Positions 45,154 through 54,546 of a DNA stretch of 64,000 bases are shown here, one piece after another; the first letter of the stretch is position 1; every line of letters begins with the position of its first letter. Below the pieces are notes generated by a model that saw only the letters and a list, made by a program, of their open reading frames with translations, searched no databases and was not told the origin of the DNA. Position numbers and translations under genes: made by a program. Source of the DNA: an uncultured Alistipes sp. (GTDB taxonomy: Bacteria > Bacteroidota > Bacteroidia > Bacteroidales > Rikenellaceae); NCBI GenBank assembly GCA_944321945.1, contig CALUNE010000003.1, positions 124,001 through 188,000 of the forward strand. The letters run 5' to 3'.

Positions 45154-46005
45154 ATGTTGAGAATAGCAATCCAGGCCAAGGGCCGACTGAACGAACAAAG
45201 CACAAGCCTGCTGGCCGAAGCGGGCATCCAGGTAGCCGAAAGCAAACGCAAACTGATCTCCCGTGCGGAGGGATTCCCGCTGGAGGTGCTCTACCTGCGC
45301 GACGACGACATACCGCAGGCCGTGACGATGGGCGTAGCGGATCTGGGGATCGTGGGGCTGAACGAGGTGGCCGAGAAGGGCTTCCGCGTCGACCAGCTCA
45401 TGGATCTCGGATTCGGCGGCTGCCGTCTCTCGCTGGCCGTGCCGAAGGGCACGGCCTACGACGGCCCCGACTTCTTCCGCGGCAAACGCATCGCCACCTC
45501 CTACCCCAACATCCTCACGCGCTACTTCGCCGAGCGGGGCATCGAGGCCGAAATCCACCGCATCGAGGGTTCGGTCGAGATTGCGCCGGCGGTCGGCATG
45601 TCGGACGCCATCTTCGACATCGTCTCGTCGGGCGGCACACTCATCTCCAACGGACTGGTGGAGGTCGAGAAGGTGCTCTTCTCGGAGGCGGTGCTGATTG
45701 CCAACCCGGATCTGGACCCGGCAAAACGCCGCGAATGCGAGCAGCTGACCTTCCGCTTCAACTCGATTCTGGAGAGCCGCGGCATGAAGTACGTGCTGAT
45801 GAACCTGCCTCAGGAGCGGCTGCAGGAGGCGATCCGCATCCTGCCGGGGATGCGCAGTCCAACGGTGCTGCCGCTGGCGCAGGAGGGGTGGTGCTCGATC
45901 CACGCCGTCATCGCGCAGGAGCAGCTCTGGGAGCGCATCGAACGCCTGAAGGAGATCGGCGCCGAGGGCATTCTGGTCCTGGCTCTCGAAAACATGATCC
46001 GATAA
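45154..46005 (+). CDS. hisG: ATP phosphoribosyltransferase, long form
   Basis: 283 residues from the ATG at 45154 (MLRIAIQAKGRLNEQ), the usual start; an ATG at 45130 would add eight residues. First step of histidine synthesis: joins ATP and PRPP. Motifs GVADLGIVGLNEVAEKG and the PRPP loop VSSGGTLISNGL are present. The C-terminal ~75 residues (LPGMRSPTVLPLAQEGWCSI) are the ACT-like regulatory domain that marks the long, histidine-inhibited form needing no HisZ. First gene of the operon, under the attenuator. Confidence 0.96.
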   Translation: MLRIAIQAKGRLNEQSTSLLAEAGIQVAESKRKLISRAEGFPLEVLYLRDDDIPQAVTMGVADLGIVGLNEVAEKGFRVDQLMDLGFGGCRLSLAVPKGTAYDGPDFFRGKRIATSYPNILTRYFAERGIEAEIHRIEGSVEIAPAVGMSDAIFDIVSSGGTLISNGLVEVEKVLFSEAVLIANPDLDPAKRRECEQLTFRFNSILESRGMKYVLMNLPQERLQEAIRILPGMRSPTVLPLAQEGWCSIHAVIAQEQLWERIERLKEIGAEGILVLALENMIR

Positions 46006-46030
46006 ACCGACCCCGAAAAACGCAGAAATC

Positions 46031-47365
46031 ATGCAGATGCTGAAGATATACGACAATCCGCCCCGCAGTGAGTGGGGCCGGCTGAGCGAACGCTGCACGC
46101 GCAGCGAAGAGGAGATCACCGAACAGGTGGCCGCCATCCTGGCGGAGGTGCGCACGGGCGGCGACCGGGCCCTGCGCGAGATTACGCAACGCATCGAAGG
46201 GTACCGTCCCGAACGGTTCGAGATTCCGGCCGAGGAGCTGGAGGCCGCCGCGCGTGCGCTTCCCGAAGCGATGAAGGAGGCACTCCGCACGGCCAAGTCC
46301 CAGATCGAGGCCTTCCACCGCGCCCAGCTGCCCGCCGAGGTCCGCGTCGAGACCCTGCCCGGCGTGCGATGCCTGCAGCGGGCGGTGGCGATCGACCGCG
46401 TGGGACTCTACATTCCGGGGGGCAAGGCGCCGCTCTTCTCGACGGTGCTGATGCTGGCCGTACCGGCGCGGGTGGCGGGCTGCCGCGAGGTGATCCTCTG
46501 CACCCCGGCACGTGCCGACGGGAGCATCGCCCCCGAAATCGCCTGTGCCGCACGGCTCTGCGGCGTCGACCGGGTCTTCGCCGTGGGCGGTGCCCAGGCC
46601 ATTGCCGCCATGGCCTACGGCACGGAGAGCATCCCGCGCGTGGAGAAGATCTTCGGCCCCGGAAACCGCTACGTAACGAAGGCCAAACAGCTGACCGGCG
46701 CCCGTGACGTGGCGATCGACCTCCCGGCCGGGCCGTCGGAGGTGCTGGTGCTGGCCGACGAGGGGGCTTCGCCCGCCTTCGCGGCTGCCGACCTGCTCTC
46801 GCAGGCCGAACACGGCGGCGACAGCCAGGCGGTGCTGGTCTGCCAGACGGCGGACTTCGCCCGGGCCGTACAACGGGCCGTCGAGAAGCAGCTGTCGCAG
46901 CGCCGCCGCGGAGCGATCATCCACGAAGCGCTGCAGCAGAGCCGGATCATCGTGCTGACGGAGCGTGCCGACCGCATCGCCTTCTCGAACACCTACGCCC
47001 CGGAGCACCTGATTCTGTCGATGCGCGATCCGTGGGAGGCGGCCTCGCAGATCACCGCCGCCGGCAGCGTCTTCATCGGGCCGTGGTCGCCCGAGAGCGC
47101 CGGCGACTACGCCTCGGGGACGAACCACACGCTTCCGACCGGAGGCTGGGCCCGTTCGTACAGCGGTGTGAACACCGACTCGTTCCTGCGCAAGATCACC
47201 TTCCAGGAGCTGACGCGCGAGGGGCTTGCCCGCCTGGCCCCGACCATCGAGACAATGGCCCTCGGCGAGGGGCTCGACGCCCATGCCGCCGCCGTGCGCA
47301 TCCGGCTCGAGAGCCCCGAAACACAAGACGAAACCTCCCCGCTGCAAAATCCGAAGCAATCATGA
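46031..47365 (+). CDS. hisD: Histidinol dehydrogenase
   Basis: 444 residues (a second ATG two codons in is equally possible). Oxidises histidinol to histidine with NAD in two steps. Motifs: VGLYIPGGKAPLFSTVLMLAVPA, the GPGNRYVTKAK signature, EHGGDSQAVL with Zn ligand region, and the EHLIL and NHTLPTGGWAR sites. 25 bases after hisG; overlaps hisC by 4 bases (ATGA), implying translational coupling. Confidence 0.97.
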   Translation: MQMLKIYDNPPRSEWGRLSERCTRSEEEITEQVAAILAEVRTGGDRALREITQRIEGYRPERFEIPAEELEAAARALPEAMKEALRTAKSQIEAFHRAQLPAEVRVETLPGVRCLQRAVAIDRVGLYIPGGKAPLFSTVLMLAVPARVAGCREVILCTPARADGSIAPEIACAARLCGVDRVFAVGGAQAIAAMAYGTESIPRVEKIFGPGNRYVTKAKQLTGARDVAIDLPAGPSEVLVLADEGASPAFAAADLLSQAEHGGDSQAVLVCQTADFARAVQRAVEKQLSQRRRGAIIHEALQQSRIIVLTERADRIAFSNTYAPEHLILSMRDPWEAASQITAAGSVFIGPWSPESAGDYASGTNHTLPTGGWARSYSGVNTDSFLRKITFQELTREGLARLAPTIETMALGEGLDAHAAAVRIRLESPETQDETSPLQNPKQS

Positions 47366-48396
47366 GACCCCTTGAAGAGCTGATCCGCCCGAACATCCGG
47401 GCCCTGCAACCCTACTCGACGGCGCGCGACGAATACGCCGGCGGTGCAATCTCGACGTGGCTCGATGCCAACGAGAACCCCTACGACAACGGTGTGAACC
47501 GCTACCCGGATCCGCACCAGCGCGAACTGAAACGCCTCGTCGCCCGGCTGAAGGGGGTGCGCGAGGGGCAGATCTTTCTGGGCAACGGCAGCGACGAGGC
47601 GATCGACCTGGCCTACCGGATCTTCTGCACGCCGGGGCGCGACAACGCCGTCTCGATCGCCCCGACCTACGGCATGTACCGCGTGGCGGCCGACACGAAC
47701 GACATCGAAATGCGCGAAGTGGCGCTCGATGCGGATTACGCCCTGCGGCCCGATGCCCTGCTCGCCGCCGCGGACGAACGCACGAAACTGCTGTGGCTCT
47801 GCTCGCCGAACAACCCCACGGGCAACCGGTTCCCGACCGTGGAGATCGAACGACTGCTGCGGACCTTCCCGGGAATGGTCGTCCTGGATGAGGCCTACAT
47901 CGACTTCGCCTCGGAGCCGGGGTTTCTGGGGCGTCTCGACGAATTTCCGAACCTCATCATCCTGCAGACGCTCTCCAAGGCGTGGGGCATGGCCGGACTG
48001 CGCCTCGGTATGGCCTTTGCCGCAGAGCCCGTGGCCGAGCTCTTCGCCCGGGTGAAATACCCCTACAACATCAACGGCCCGACGCAGGCGGAGGTGATCC
48101 GCCGGCTGGCCCGGCCGGTCGACGCCCAGGTCGCGGAGCTGCGCCGCGAACGGGAACGCACGGCCCGTGCGCTGGCCGAATGCCGGGCCATCGAGCGGGT
48201 CTACCCCTCCGACGCCAACTTCCTGCTGGTACGCACCCCGGCTCCCGATGCACTCTACGAGGCGCTGATCAAGGCGGGAGTCATCGTCCGCAACCGTTCG
48301 CGCGTGCGGGGTTGCGCGGGGTGTCTGCGCATCACCGTCGGCCGTCCCGAGGAGAACGACCTCCTGTTACGAACCGTCCAAAATTTCCACCCATGA
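47362..48396 (+). CDS. hisC: Histidinol-phosphate aminotransferase
   Basis: 344 residues from the ATG overlapping the hisD stop. PLP enzyme: WLDANENPYDNGVNRYPDP (N-terminal family signature), NGSDEAIDL, CSPNNPTGN, VVLDEAYIDFA, LSKAWGMAGLRLG with the Schiff-base Lys, and C-terminal LRITVGRPEEN. Converts imidazole-acetol phosphate to histidinol phosphate. Overlaps hisB by ATGA. Confidence 0.97.
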   Translation: MRPLEELIRPNIRALQPYSTARDEYAGGAISTWLDANENPYDNGVNRYPDPHQRELKRLVARLKGVREGQIFLGNGSDEAIDLAYRIFCTPGRDNAVSIAPTYGMYRVAADTNDIEMREVALDADYALRPDALLAAADERTKLLWLCSPNNPTGNRFPTVEIERLLRTFPGMVVLDEAYIDFASEPGFLGRLDEFPNLIILQTLSKAWGMAGLRLGMAFAAEPVAELFARVKYPYNINGPTQAEVIRRLARPVDAQVAELRRERERTARALAECRAIERVYPSDANFLLVRTPAPDALYEALIKAGVIVRNRSRVRGCAGCLRITVGRPEENDLLLRTVQNFHP

Positions 48397-49520
48397 AAAA
48401 AGCCCTCTTCATCGACCGCGACGGCACGATCCTCGCGGAACCCGCCGACGAACAGATCGACAGCCTCGAGAAAATGGAGTTTATCCCCGGGGTGATTTCG
48501 GCGCTCAAGGCCCTTTCGGCGCTCGATTTCGAGTTGGTCCTGGCCTCGAACCAGGACGGACTGGGAACCCCCGCCTTTCCGGAGGAGACGTTCCTTCCGC
48601 CCCACGAAAAGATGCTCGCGACGCTGCGCGGCGAAGGCGTCATCTTCGACGACCAGCTCATCGACCGCACCTTCGAGCACGACAACGCCCCGACGCGCAA
48701 ACCCCGCACGGGGATGTTCGCCCGCTACCTGGACGGGTCGTACGACCTGGCTGCAAGCTACGTCATCGGCGACCGCGTGACGGATCTCCAACTGGCCCGC
48801 AACCTCGGTGCACGCGGCATTCTGCTCCGTCCGTCGGACGAAGGCCGCCGGATGGTGGCCGAGGCGGGACTGGAGGCCGTCTGCGCTCTGGTGACCGATT
48901 CGTGGGCCGAAGCGGCCGAGTTTATCCGCCGTCCGGAACGGTGTGTCGACCTGCGGCGCCAGACGCGCGAGACGCAGATCCGCGTACGGCTGGACCTCGA
49001 CGGCCGCGGCGACTTCAACGACCGCATCTCGACCGGACTGCGCTTTCTGGACCACATGCTCTCGCAGATCGCCCACCACGGCGGCGTATCGCTGGCCGTC
49101 GAGGCGCAGGGCGATCTGGACATCGACGAGCACCACACCATGGAGGATGTGGCCCTGACGCTGGGCGAGGCCATCGACCGGGCGCTGGGCTCGAAGGCCG
49201 GAATCGCCCGTTACGGATTCGCCCTGCCGATGGACGACAGCTGCGCGCTGGTGCTCCTCGACTTCGGCGGCCGGATCGACTTCGAATGGGAGGTCGCGTT
49301 CCGCCGCGAACGGATCGGCGACGTCCCGACCGAGATGTTCCGCCACTTCTTCCAGTCGCTCTGCTGCGCCGCACGCTGCAACCTGCGGATCGCGGCCCGC
49401 GGCGAGAACGACCACCACAAGGCCGAAGCCATCTTCAAGGCCTTTGCCCGGGCCCTGCGGATGGCCGTCATGCGGCAAGGTTTCGGATACGACATACCCA
49501 GCAGCAAAGGAGTCCTATGA
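48393..49520 (+). CDS. hisB: Bifunctional histidinol-phosphatase / imidazoleglycerol-phosphate dehydratase
   Basis: 375 residues. The N-terminal ~165 residues are a HAD phosphatase ([12 protein letters not shown] with two catalytic Asp, ASNQDGLG). The C-terminal ~200 are IGP dehydratase ([30 protein letters not shown], abbreviated, plus [17 protein letters not shown] and [19 protein letters not shown] Mn-binding His motifs). The fused form is known from Enterobacteria and Bacteroidota. Starts inside the hisC stop (ATGA) and overlaps hisH likewise. Confidence 0.97.
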   Translation: MKKALFIDRDGTILAEPADEQIDSLEKMEFIPGVISALKALSALDFELVLASNQDGLGTPAFPEETFLPPHEKMLATLRGEGVIFDDQLIDRTFEHDNAPTRKPRTGMFARYLDGSYDLAASYVIGDRVTDLQLARNLGARGILLRPSDEGRRMVAEAGLEAVCALVTDSWAEAAEFIRRPERCVDLRRQTRETQIRVRLDLDGRGDFNDRISTGLRFLDHMLSQIAHHGGVSLAVEAQGDLDIDEHHTMEDVALTLGEAIDRALGSKAGIARYGFALPMDDSCALVLLDFGGRIDFEWEVAFRRERIGDVPTEMFRHFFQSLCCAARCNLRIAARGENDHHKAEAIFKAFARALRMAVMRQGFGYDIPSSKGVL

Positions 49521-50275
49521 TAGCCGTCGTCGATTATGCCACGGGCAACCTGCGATCGGTTGCCAATGCCCTGCGGCGGGCCGGTGCGGAGTTCACGCTC
49601 ACGGCCGATGCCGCGCTGCTGCGCCGGGCCGAACGGGTGATCCTCCCGGGTGTGGGCGAAGCGTCGAGTGCCATGGCCCGGCTCCGCGAGCGGGGGCTGG
49701 ACGAAGTGCTGCCGACGCTGACCTGCCCCGTGCTGGGAATCTGCATCGGGATGCAGCTGCTGTGCCTTTCGAGCGAGGAGGGCGATGCCGAATGTCTGGG
49801 GCTCTTCCCCACGCGGGTCCGACGCCTGCCCTCCGATGCCGAATCGGGGGCTGGAACCGAGGCTGGAATCCGGGCTGTCGAGGAGATCGGCGGCTCCCCT
49901 TCGGCCGGGTGCCTTCTCGCCGCCGAGACCTTTCCCGCAGTGGGCGGTCTTCTCGCCGGAGGGCCTCTTCCCGCAGGCGGCGGAGGTCTGGCCGGAGAGT
50001 CCCCGACACACCTCCGGCTGAAGATTCCCCACGTCGGTTGGGACACGATCGAGGAATTGCGCTCGCCGCTCTTCGAGGGGGTTCCCGAACAGAGCTACGT
50101 CTACTACGTCCACTCCTACGCGGCGGACCCCTGTCCGGCGACGATCGCCACGACCGACTACGGCCGCCGCTTCAGTGCAGCCCTCCAACGCGACAACTTC
50201 TTCGGCACCCAGTTCCACCCCGAGAAGAGCGGCGCGGTAGGGGCCCGGATCCTGCAGAATTTCCTCAACCTGTAA
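49517..50275 (+). CDS. hisH: Imidazole glycerol phosphate synthase, glutaminase subunit, with repeat insertion
   Basis: 252 residues versus ~200 usual. Class I glutamine amidotransferase: GVGEASSAM oxyanion region, nucleophile C75 ([10 protein letters not shown]), H234 and E236 ([10 protein letters not shown]). Supplies ammonia to HisF. Between VRRLPSDA (~107) and LKIPHVGW (~168) lies an extra ~55-residue Gly/Ala/Pro-rich segment with three imperfect 12-residue repeats ([33 protein letters not shown]). The frame stays open and the catalytic triad is intact, so function is probably kept. Overlaps hisB by ATGA; a 102-base gap follows before hisA, unusually long in this operon. Confidence 0.95.
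   Translation: MIAVVDYATGNLRSVANALRRAGAEFTLTADAALLRRAERVILPGVGEASSAMARLRERGLDEVLPTLTCPVLGICIGMQLLCLSSEEGDAECLGLFPTRVRRLPSDAESGAGTEAGIRAVEEIGGSPSAGCLLAAETFPAVGGLLAGGPLPAGGGGLAGESPTHLRLKIPHVGWDTIEELRSPLFEGVPEQSYVYYVHSYAADPCPATIATTDYGRRFSAALQRDNFFGTQFHPEKSGAVGARILQNFLNL
49908..50000 (+). repeat. Imperfect ~38-bp tandem repeat inside hisH
   Basis: Units begin at about 49908, 49946 and 49985. The first two share CTTCTCGCCG and TTCCCGCAG blocks; the third is partial. Encodes the 12-residue repeats of the HisH insertion. Confidence 0.7.
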
Positions 50276-50377
50276 CAAACCCACCGCCCGGAAGCGCCGT
50301 AAAACTCCGCAGCCCAACCCGCCGGAAATCCGTCGCACAATCCGGGCCCAACCCCGACAAACAACCGACTTTTACCC

Positions 50378-51109
50378 ATGAAAATCACCATCATACCCGC
50401 CACGGACCTCATCGAAGGCCACTGCGTGCGCCTCACACAGGGCGACTACGCGCGACAGACGATCTACTACCGGGATCCGCTCGAGGCGGCGCTGCGCTTC
50501 GAGGGGGCCGGCATCCGCCGCCTGCATCTGGTCGATCTCGACGGTGCGAAGGCCTCCGAGCCGTGCAACCTACGCACGCTGGAGCGCATCGCCACCCGCA
50601 CGTCGCTCGAGATACAGTACGGCGGCGGCATCAAGAGCCGCGAGGCGTTGCACAGCGTCTTCGACGCCGGAGCCCGACGTGCCATCTGCGGCAGCATCGC
50701 CGTCAGCCGCCCGGAACTCTTCGCCGCCTGGCTGACGGAGTTCGGACCCGAACGGCTGATCCTCGGCGCCGACATCCGCGACGGCCGGGTCGCCGTGAAG
50801 GGGTGGCTCGAAACCTCCCCGACAACGGCCGACGCATTGATCCGCCAATTCCTGCCCCACGGCCTCGAACAGGTCATCTGCACCGACATCTCGCGCGACG
50901 GCATGCTCTGCGGCCCCTCGGCCGAACTCTACGCCGATCTGCAACGACAGTTCCCCACGGTCGAAATCACCGTCAGCGGCGGCATCTCGTCGATGGACGA
51001 CATCCGCCGCCTCGACCGACAGCAACTGCGGAGCGTCATCGTCGGAAAGGCGCTCTACGAAGGACGTATCACCCTCCAGGAACTCGAACGATGCTTGCAA
51101 AACGAATAA
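50378..51109 (+). CDS. hisA: ProFAR isomerase
   Basis: 243 residues, TIM barrel. Isomerises the amino sugar of ProFAR to PRFAR. Starts [20 protein letters not shown]; the first catalytic Asp is kept in PATDL, and the second phosphate-binding half carries [13 protein letters not shown] and VTVSGGISS. Overlaps hisF by 19 bases. Confidence 0.96.
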   Translation: MKITIIPATDLIEGHCVRLTQGDYARQTIYYRDPLEAALRFEGAGIRRLHLVDLDGAKASEPCNLRTLERIATRTSLEIQYGGGIKSREALHSVFDAGARRAICGSIAVSRPELFAAWLTEFGPERLILGADIRDGRVAVKGWLETSPTTADALIRQFLPHGLEQVICTDISRDGMLCGPSAELYADLQRQFPTVEITVSGGISSMDDIRRLDRQQLRSVIVGKALYEGRITLQELERCLQNE

Positions 51110-51843
51110 TACCCTGTCTGGACATCCGCGACGGTCAGACCGTCAAGGGCATCCACTTCGAGGGGCTGCGCCGGGTCGGCGACCCCGTGGAACTGGGCGC
51201 CAAATACGCCGCGCAGGGGGCCGACGAACTGGTCTACCTCGACATCAGCGCCACGCAGCAGGGGCGCCGCACCTTCACCGACCTGGTCACGCGCATCGCC
51301 GCGCGCATCGACATTCCGTTCACCGTCGGCGGCGGGATCTCGTCGGTCGAGGATGCCGGACGGCTGCTCGAGGCCGGCGCCGACAAGGTGACGGTCAACA
51401 GCGCCGCCGTGCGCAACCCCGCGCTGATCGACGCCATTGCCGCCCGCTACGGTTCGCAGTTCGTCGTGGCGGCGATCGACGCCCGGCTCGTCGACGGACG
51501 CCGCGTGGTCACGACCCACGGCGGCACCCGCCCCACCGACCGCGAACTCTTCACCTGGGCACACGAATGCGTCGAGCGCGGCGCCGGCGAGATTCTCTTC
51601 ACCTCGATGGACCACGACGGCACGAAGAACGGCTATCCGTGCGAGGTCTTTGCGCGGCTGGCCGAGCTGCCCGTGCCGATCATCGCCTCGGGAGGCGCCG
51701 GCACGGTGGCCCACATCGCCGAGGTCCTCACCCGCGGAGGCGCCGACGCCGCACTGGCCGCCAGCATCTTCCACTACGACGAGATCCCCATCCCGACGCT
51801 CAAGCGCGAACTCCACCGTGCCGGCATTCCGGTCCGGCTCTGA
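51091..51843 (+). CDS. hisF: Imidazole glycerol phosphate synthase, cyclase subunit
   Basis: 250 residues from the ATG at 51091, inside the end of his[21 protein letters not shown] is the family start with catalytic Asp; [38 protein letters not shown] (second catalytic Asp) and ASGGAGT complete the barrel. Partner of HisH: closes the imidazole ring using channelled ammonia. Confidence 0.98.
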   Translation: MLAKRIIPCLDIRDGQTVKGIHFEGLRRVGDPVELGAKYAAQGADELVYLDISATQQGRRTFTDLVTRIAARIDIPFTVGGGISSVEDAGRLLEAGADKVTVNSAAVRNPALIDAIAARYGSQFVVAAIDARLVDGRRVVTTHGGTRPTDRELFTWAHECVERGAGEILFTSMDHDGTKNGYPCEVFARLAELPVPIIASGGAGTVAHIAEVLTRGGADAALAASIFHYDEIPIPTLKRELHRAGIPVRL

Positions 51844-51896
51844 ACCCGGCAACCCCGGCGACAAAAGAAAGCAAAACTCAAAAATTCATCCATACC

Positions 51897-52517
51897 ATGA
51901 AGATTCAAGCCATTCCGTTTACGGACCTCAACCTCGAAAAACTCCCCGGCGGGCTGGTTCCCGCCATCATCCAGGACGACCGCACGCTGCAGGTGCTGAT
52001 GCTGGGCTACATGAACCGCGAAGCCTACGAGAAGAGTCTCGCCGAGGGTCGCGTCACCTTCTACAGCCGCACGCGGCAATGCCTCTGGACCAAGGGCGAA
52101 ACCAGCGGTCACTGGCTGGAGATCGTCTCCGTGGCCGCGGACTGCGACGCCGACACGCTGCTGGTGCGGGTCATCCCCCACGGCCCGACCTGCCACACGG
52201 GATCGAAAACCTGCTTCGGGGCGGCCATCCCCGAGAGCGAAGGGTTCATCCGCTACCTGCAGAGCATCATCCAGGGCCGCCACGCCGAGATGCCCGAAGG
52301 CTCCTACACCTCGAAGCTCTTCACGCGCGGCGTGAACAAGATTGCCCAGAAGGTCGGCGAGGAGGCCGTCGAGACGGTCATCGAGGCCGTGGCCCGCAAC
52401 CGCGACGCCATGATCTACGAAGCCTCGGATCTCATCTACCACCTGCTCGTGCTGCTCGAGGCCACCGGTTGTTCGATCGCCGATCTCGAGCGCGAACTGG
52501 CCCGCCGCCACTCCTGA
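51897..52517 (+). CDS. hisIE: Bifunctional phosphoribosyl-AMP cyclohydrolase / phosphoribosyl-ATP pyrophosphatase
   Basis: 206 residues. N-terminal HisI (LQVLMLGYMNREAYEKSL, VTFYSRTRQCLWTKGETSGH, CDADTLL with Zn/Mg ligands, CHTGSKTCF). C-terminal HisE from ~115 (SYTSKLFTRGVNKIAQKVGEEAVETVIEA, abbreviated, with the acidic metal site). Catalyses steps 2 and 3. Last gene of the operon, 53 bases after hisF. Confidence 0.97.
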   Translation: MKIQAIPFTDLNLEKLPGGLVPAIIQDDRTLQVLMLGYMNREAYEKSLAEGRVTFYSRTRQCLWTKGETSGHWLEIVSVAADCDADTLLVRVIPHGPTCHTGSKTCFGAAIPESEGFIRYLQSIIQGRHAEMPEGSYTSKLFTRGVNKIAQKVGEEAVETVIEAVARNRDAMIYEASDLIYHLLVLLEATGCSIADLERELARRHS

Positions 52518-52594
52518 CCTTCCGGACGGCCTTCCGATCCCCGCCCGAAAGGTGATTTTTCGATCCGCAGGCTGCCGGAATCGCAAATTTTCCC

Positions 52595-52602
52595 TATCTT
52601 TG
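52595..52602 (+). promoter_or_regulatory. -7 box of the DUF3127 gene (TATCTTTG)
   Basis: Exact TAnnTTTG, 70 bases before the ATG. Confidence 0.55.
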
Positions 52603-52672
52603 CAGGAAAACGGCGGCAGAAACGATACGTCGCCCGCGAAGGAATCAATCACCAAAAAATCGATACGTCACT

Positions 52673-53038
52673 ATGGAATTCGAAGGAACCGTCTACAAAA
52701 TACTGCCGGTCACGAAGGGCACTTCGGCCCGCGGTGAATGGCAGCGTCAGGATGTGGTTTTCGAGATGAACGAAGGTTCGTTCACCCGCAAGATCTGCGT
52801 CACGTTCTTCAACAAGCCCGACGATGTGGCCCGCCTGAAGGAGGGTGCCGCCTACAACGTCTCGGTCAACATCGAGTCGCGCGAGTACAACGGGCGCTGG
52901 TACACCGACGTCCGCGCCTGGCGCATTCAGCCCAAGCAGGAGGCAGCTCCGGCTCCGGCACCCGAGATGCCGCCCATCGTCGAGGAGCCCGCATACGCCT
53001 CGACTCCCTCGCAGGAGGTTGACGATCTGCCCTTCTGA
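52673..53038 (+). CDS. DUF3127-family protein with SSB-like C-terminal tip
   Basis: 121 residues. Residues 1-85 (EFEGTVYKILPVTKGTSARGEWQRQDVVFE, abbreviated; VTFFNKPDDVARL; GAAYNVSVNIESREYNGRWYTDVRAWRI) are the DUF3127 domain, an OB-like beta fold widespread in Bacteroidota. A Pro/Ala/Glu linker leads to the acidic tip EVDDLPF, which mirrors the DDDIPF tip by which single-stranded-DNA-binding protein recruits repair proteins. A role in nucleic-acid metabolism is inferred. Single gene. Confidence 0.88.
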   Translation: MEFEGTVYKILPVTKGTSARGEWQRQDVVFEMNEGSFTRKICVTFFNKPDDVARLKEGAAYNVSVNIESREYNGRWYTDVRAWRIQPKQEAAPAPAPEMPPIVEEPAYASTPSQEVDDLPF

Positions 53039-53105
53039 TCGGTCTCCGACCCATTGAAGGCCCCGTTGCCGGGAAAGATCCGCCCGAAAAAGCAGGGAGG
53101 GGATC

Positions 53106-53243
53106 GGGAATCCGACACGGCCTAAGGCCCCCGACCGCAGAGAGCCGGTCGTCCTCAAGAGCCGGAATCCGTCGGGAACCCGACACAATCAAGAGGTTCC
53201 CCGACCGCAGGGAGCCGGTCGTCCTCAAGACCCGGATCCGCCA
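53106..53243. repeat. Two-copy imperfect direct repeat with hairpin core
   Basis: GACCGCAGRGAGCCGGTC followed by GTCCTCAAGA occurs twice, 80 bases apart, each preceded by a GGGAAYCCGACAC block 68 bases apart. The core can fold: CGACCG with CGGTCG. Confidence 0.7.
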
Positions 53244-53286
53244 AAATCCCATCCGTCCGACGGAAGAGGCGCCCGACGACAAACGA

Positions 53287-53320
53287 AAAATCCCGGAATG
53301 CCGCGGCATTCCGGGATTTT
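53287..53320. terminator. Bidirectional terminator for DUF3127 and FKBP genes
   Basis: Perfect palindrome, AAAATCCCGGAATGCCG with its reverse complement, A/T runs on both sides. Confidence 0.88.
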
Positions 53321-53343
53321 CGTATTTGCTGTTCAGCGTCGGC

Positions 53344-54456
53344 TTACTTGGCGGGCTCGACGGCGGGAGTCTCGGCCGTAGCCGTCGAATCGGCGGGAGC
53401 CGGCTCCACATAGGGCGTTACGTCGATCAGTTCGACCTCGAACTCCAGAGCCTCGTTGGGACCGATGTCACGACCGGCGCCACGCGGACCGTAAGCCAGG
53501 TCGGAGGGGATCCAGAGCGTAATCGTACCGCCCTTGCCCACGAGCTGCATGCCCTCGGTCCATCCGGGGATCACGCGATTGAGCGGGAATTCGACGGGTT
53601 CGTCCTTGTCGTAGCTGTCGGGGCGCTGCTTCTTGAGCATCTCCTGCTGCTCCTTCGGGCGGTTGGCAAACTTCGACGTATCGAAGACCTTGCCCTCACG
53701 CGTGCGGCCCGTGTAATGGACCTTCACCACGTCGCGCGGATCCTTGGCCATGACCGTCGTATCACCCATTTTGGTCACCTTGTAGAGCAGACCCGACTCG
53801 GTCTTCTTCACGCCCGACTTCTTCTCGATCTTCTCCAGCCAGGCCTTCGAAGCGGCGGCATTCTCGGCCGGACGCTTTACCATGAAATAGTACTGCAGAT
53901 ACTGGTTGACGGCATCCTCGTCCATCTTGGCATTCTTGTCGCGGACGTTCTGCATGGCCTCGCAAACCCATACCAGCTGAATCGGCATGCCGCTCTGGGC
54001 GATGTTGAAGCCGATGTCGTTACCGAAGGCATAGGAGAGATCCGTCCGCTCCTCTTCGGTTTCGAACATCTCGGGATCGGCAGCCGGATACTCGACCTTC
54101 GTCGAATCGCCGCCGGCCAGACGCACGCTGTCGGCCTGGGCACGCTTCTTGGCGATGGCCTGGGCACGTTCGCCGCGCTTCGACATGAAGTATTCGCGCA
54201 GCATGTTCAGCGACTCGTCATGCGGCTGCGAGGCCTTGCCGAGCGCTCCCTCGCGGATACCCTGATCCACGGCCTTGAAGTCGAACGGAATGTCCTTCAT
54301 CTCATAGCTGATTCCGTAGCCGATGTTGGCACCCAGGGCGTACGACAACGAGTCGAACTCCGAGAGGCTGCCCATCTGAACTCCGGTTTTGTTGCCTCCG
54401 CAGGAGGCAAGCATGGCTGCACCCGCAAGTGCTGCGGCAAAAAAGAGTTTTTTCAT
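53344..54456 (-). CDS. FKBP-type peptidyl-prolyl cis-trans isomerase lipoprotein
   Basis: 370 residues. Lipoprotein signal MKKLFFAAALAGAAMLASC. Residues ~25-215 hold one or two copies of the N-terminal FkpA-type helical dimerisation domain (SLSYALGANIGYGIS and DLSYAFGNDIGFNIA). The FKBP domain spans ~225-350 (VVKVHYTGRTREGKVFDTS, VIPGWTEGMQLVGKGG, LAYGPRGAG, LEFEVELIDV). An Ala/Pro/Glu/Thr tail ends the protein. Assists folding of envelope proteins. Own promoter. Confidence 0.93.
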   Translation of the reverse strand: MKKLFFAAALAGAAMLASCGGNKTGVQMGSLSEFDSLSYALGANIGYGISYEMKDIPFDFKAVDQGIREGALGKASQPHDESLNMLREYFMSKRGERAQAIAKKRAQADSVRLAGGDSTKVEYPAADPEMFETEEERTDLSYAFGNDIGFNIAQSGMPIQLVWVCEAMQNVRDKNAKMDEDAVNQYLQYYFMVKRPAENAAASKAWLEKIEKKSGVKKTESGLLYKVTKMGDTTVMAKDPRDVVKVHYTGRTREGKVFDTSKFANRPKEQQEMLKKQRPDSYDKDEPVEFPLNRVIPGWTEGMQLVGKGGTITLWIPSDLAYGPRGAGRDIGPNEALEFEVELIDVTPYVEPAPADSTATAETPAVEPAK

Positions 54457-54499
54457 GGTTGTTTTTGAGTATGTTAGATGTTTGCTTTTTTCGTACGCG

Positions 54500-54507
54500 C
54501 AAAGATA
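54500..54507 (-). promoter_or_regulatory. -7 box of the FKBP lipoprotein gene (TATCTTTG)
   Basis: Exact TAnnTTTG on the minus strand, 43 bases before the ATG. Confidence 0.55.
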
Positions 54508-54546
54508 GTAAAATATTGTATAAACCCTTGATTTTATTTCGGCAAA

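Larger units (their letters stand above)
53039..53343. other. Intergenic region with repeated element and terminator
   Basis: 305 bases between convergent genes. Contains two copies of a ~45-bp element (53129-53172 and 53209-53243) and a strong palindromic terminator at 53287-53320. No gene. Confidence 0.6.

Noticed and set aside
49444-51843. 799-codon ORF seeming to fuse unknown sequence to HisF
   Set aside because: Only the last 250 residues are HisF; the earlier part is hisH and hisA read out of frame. The HisF start at 51091 is clear.
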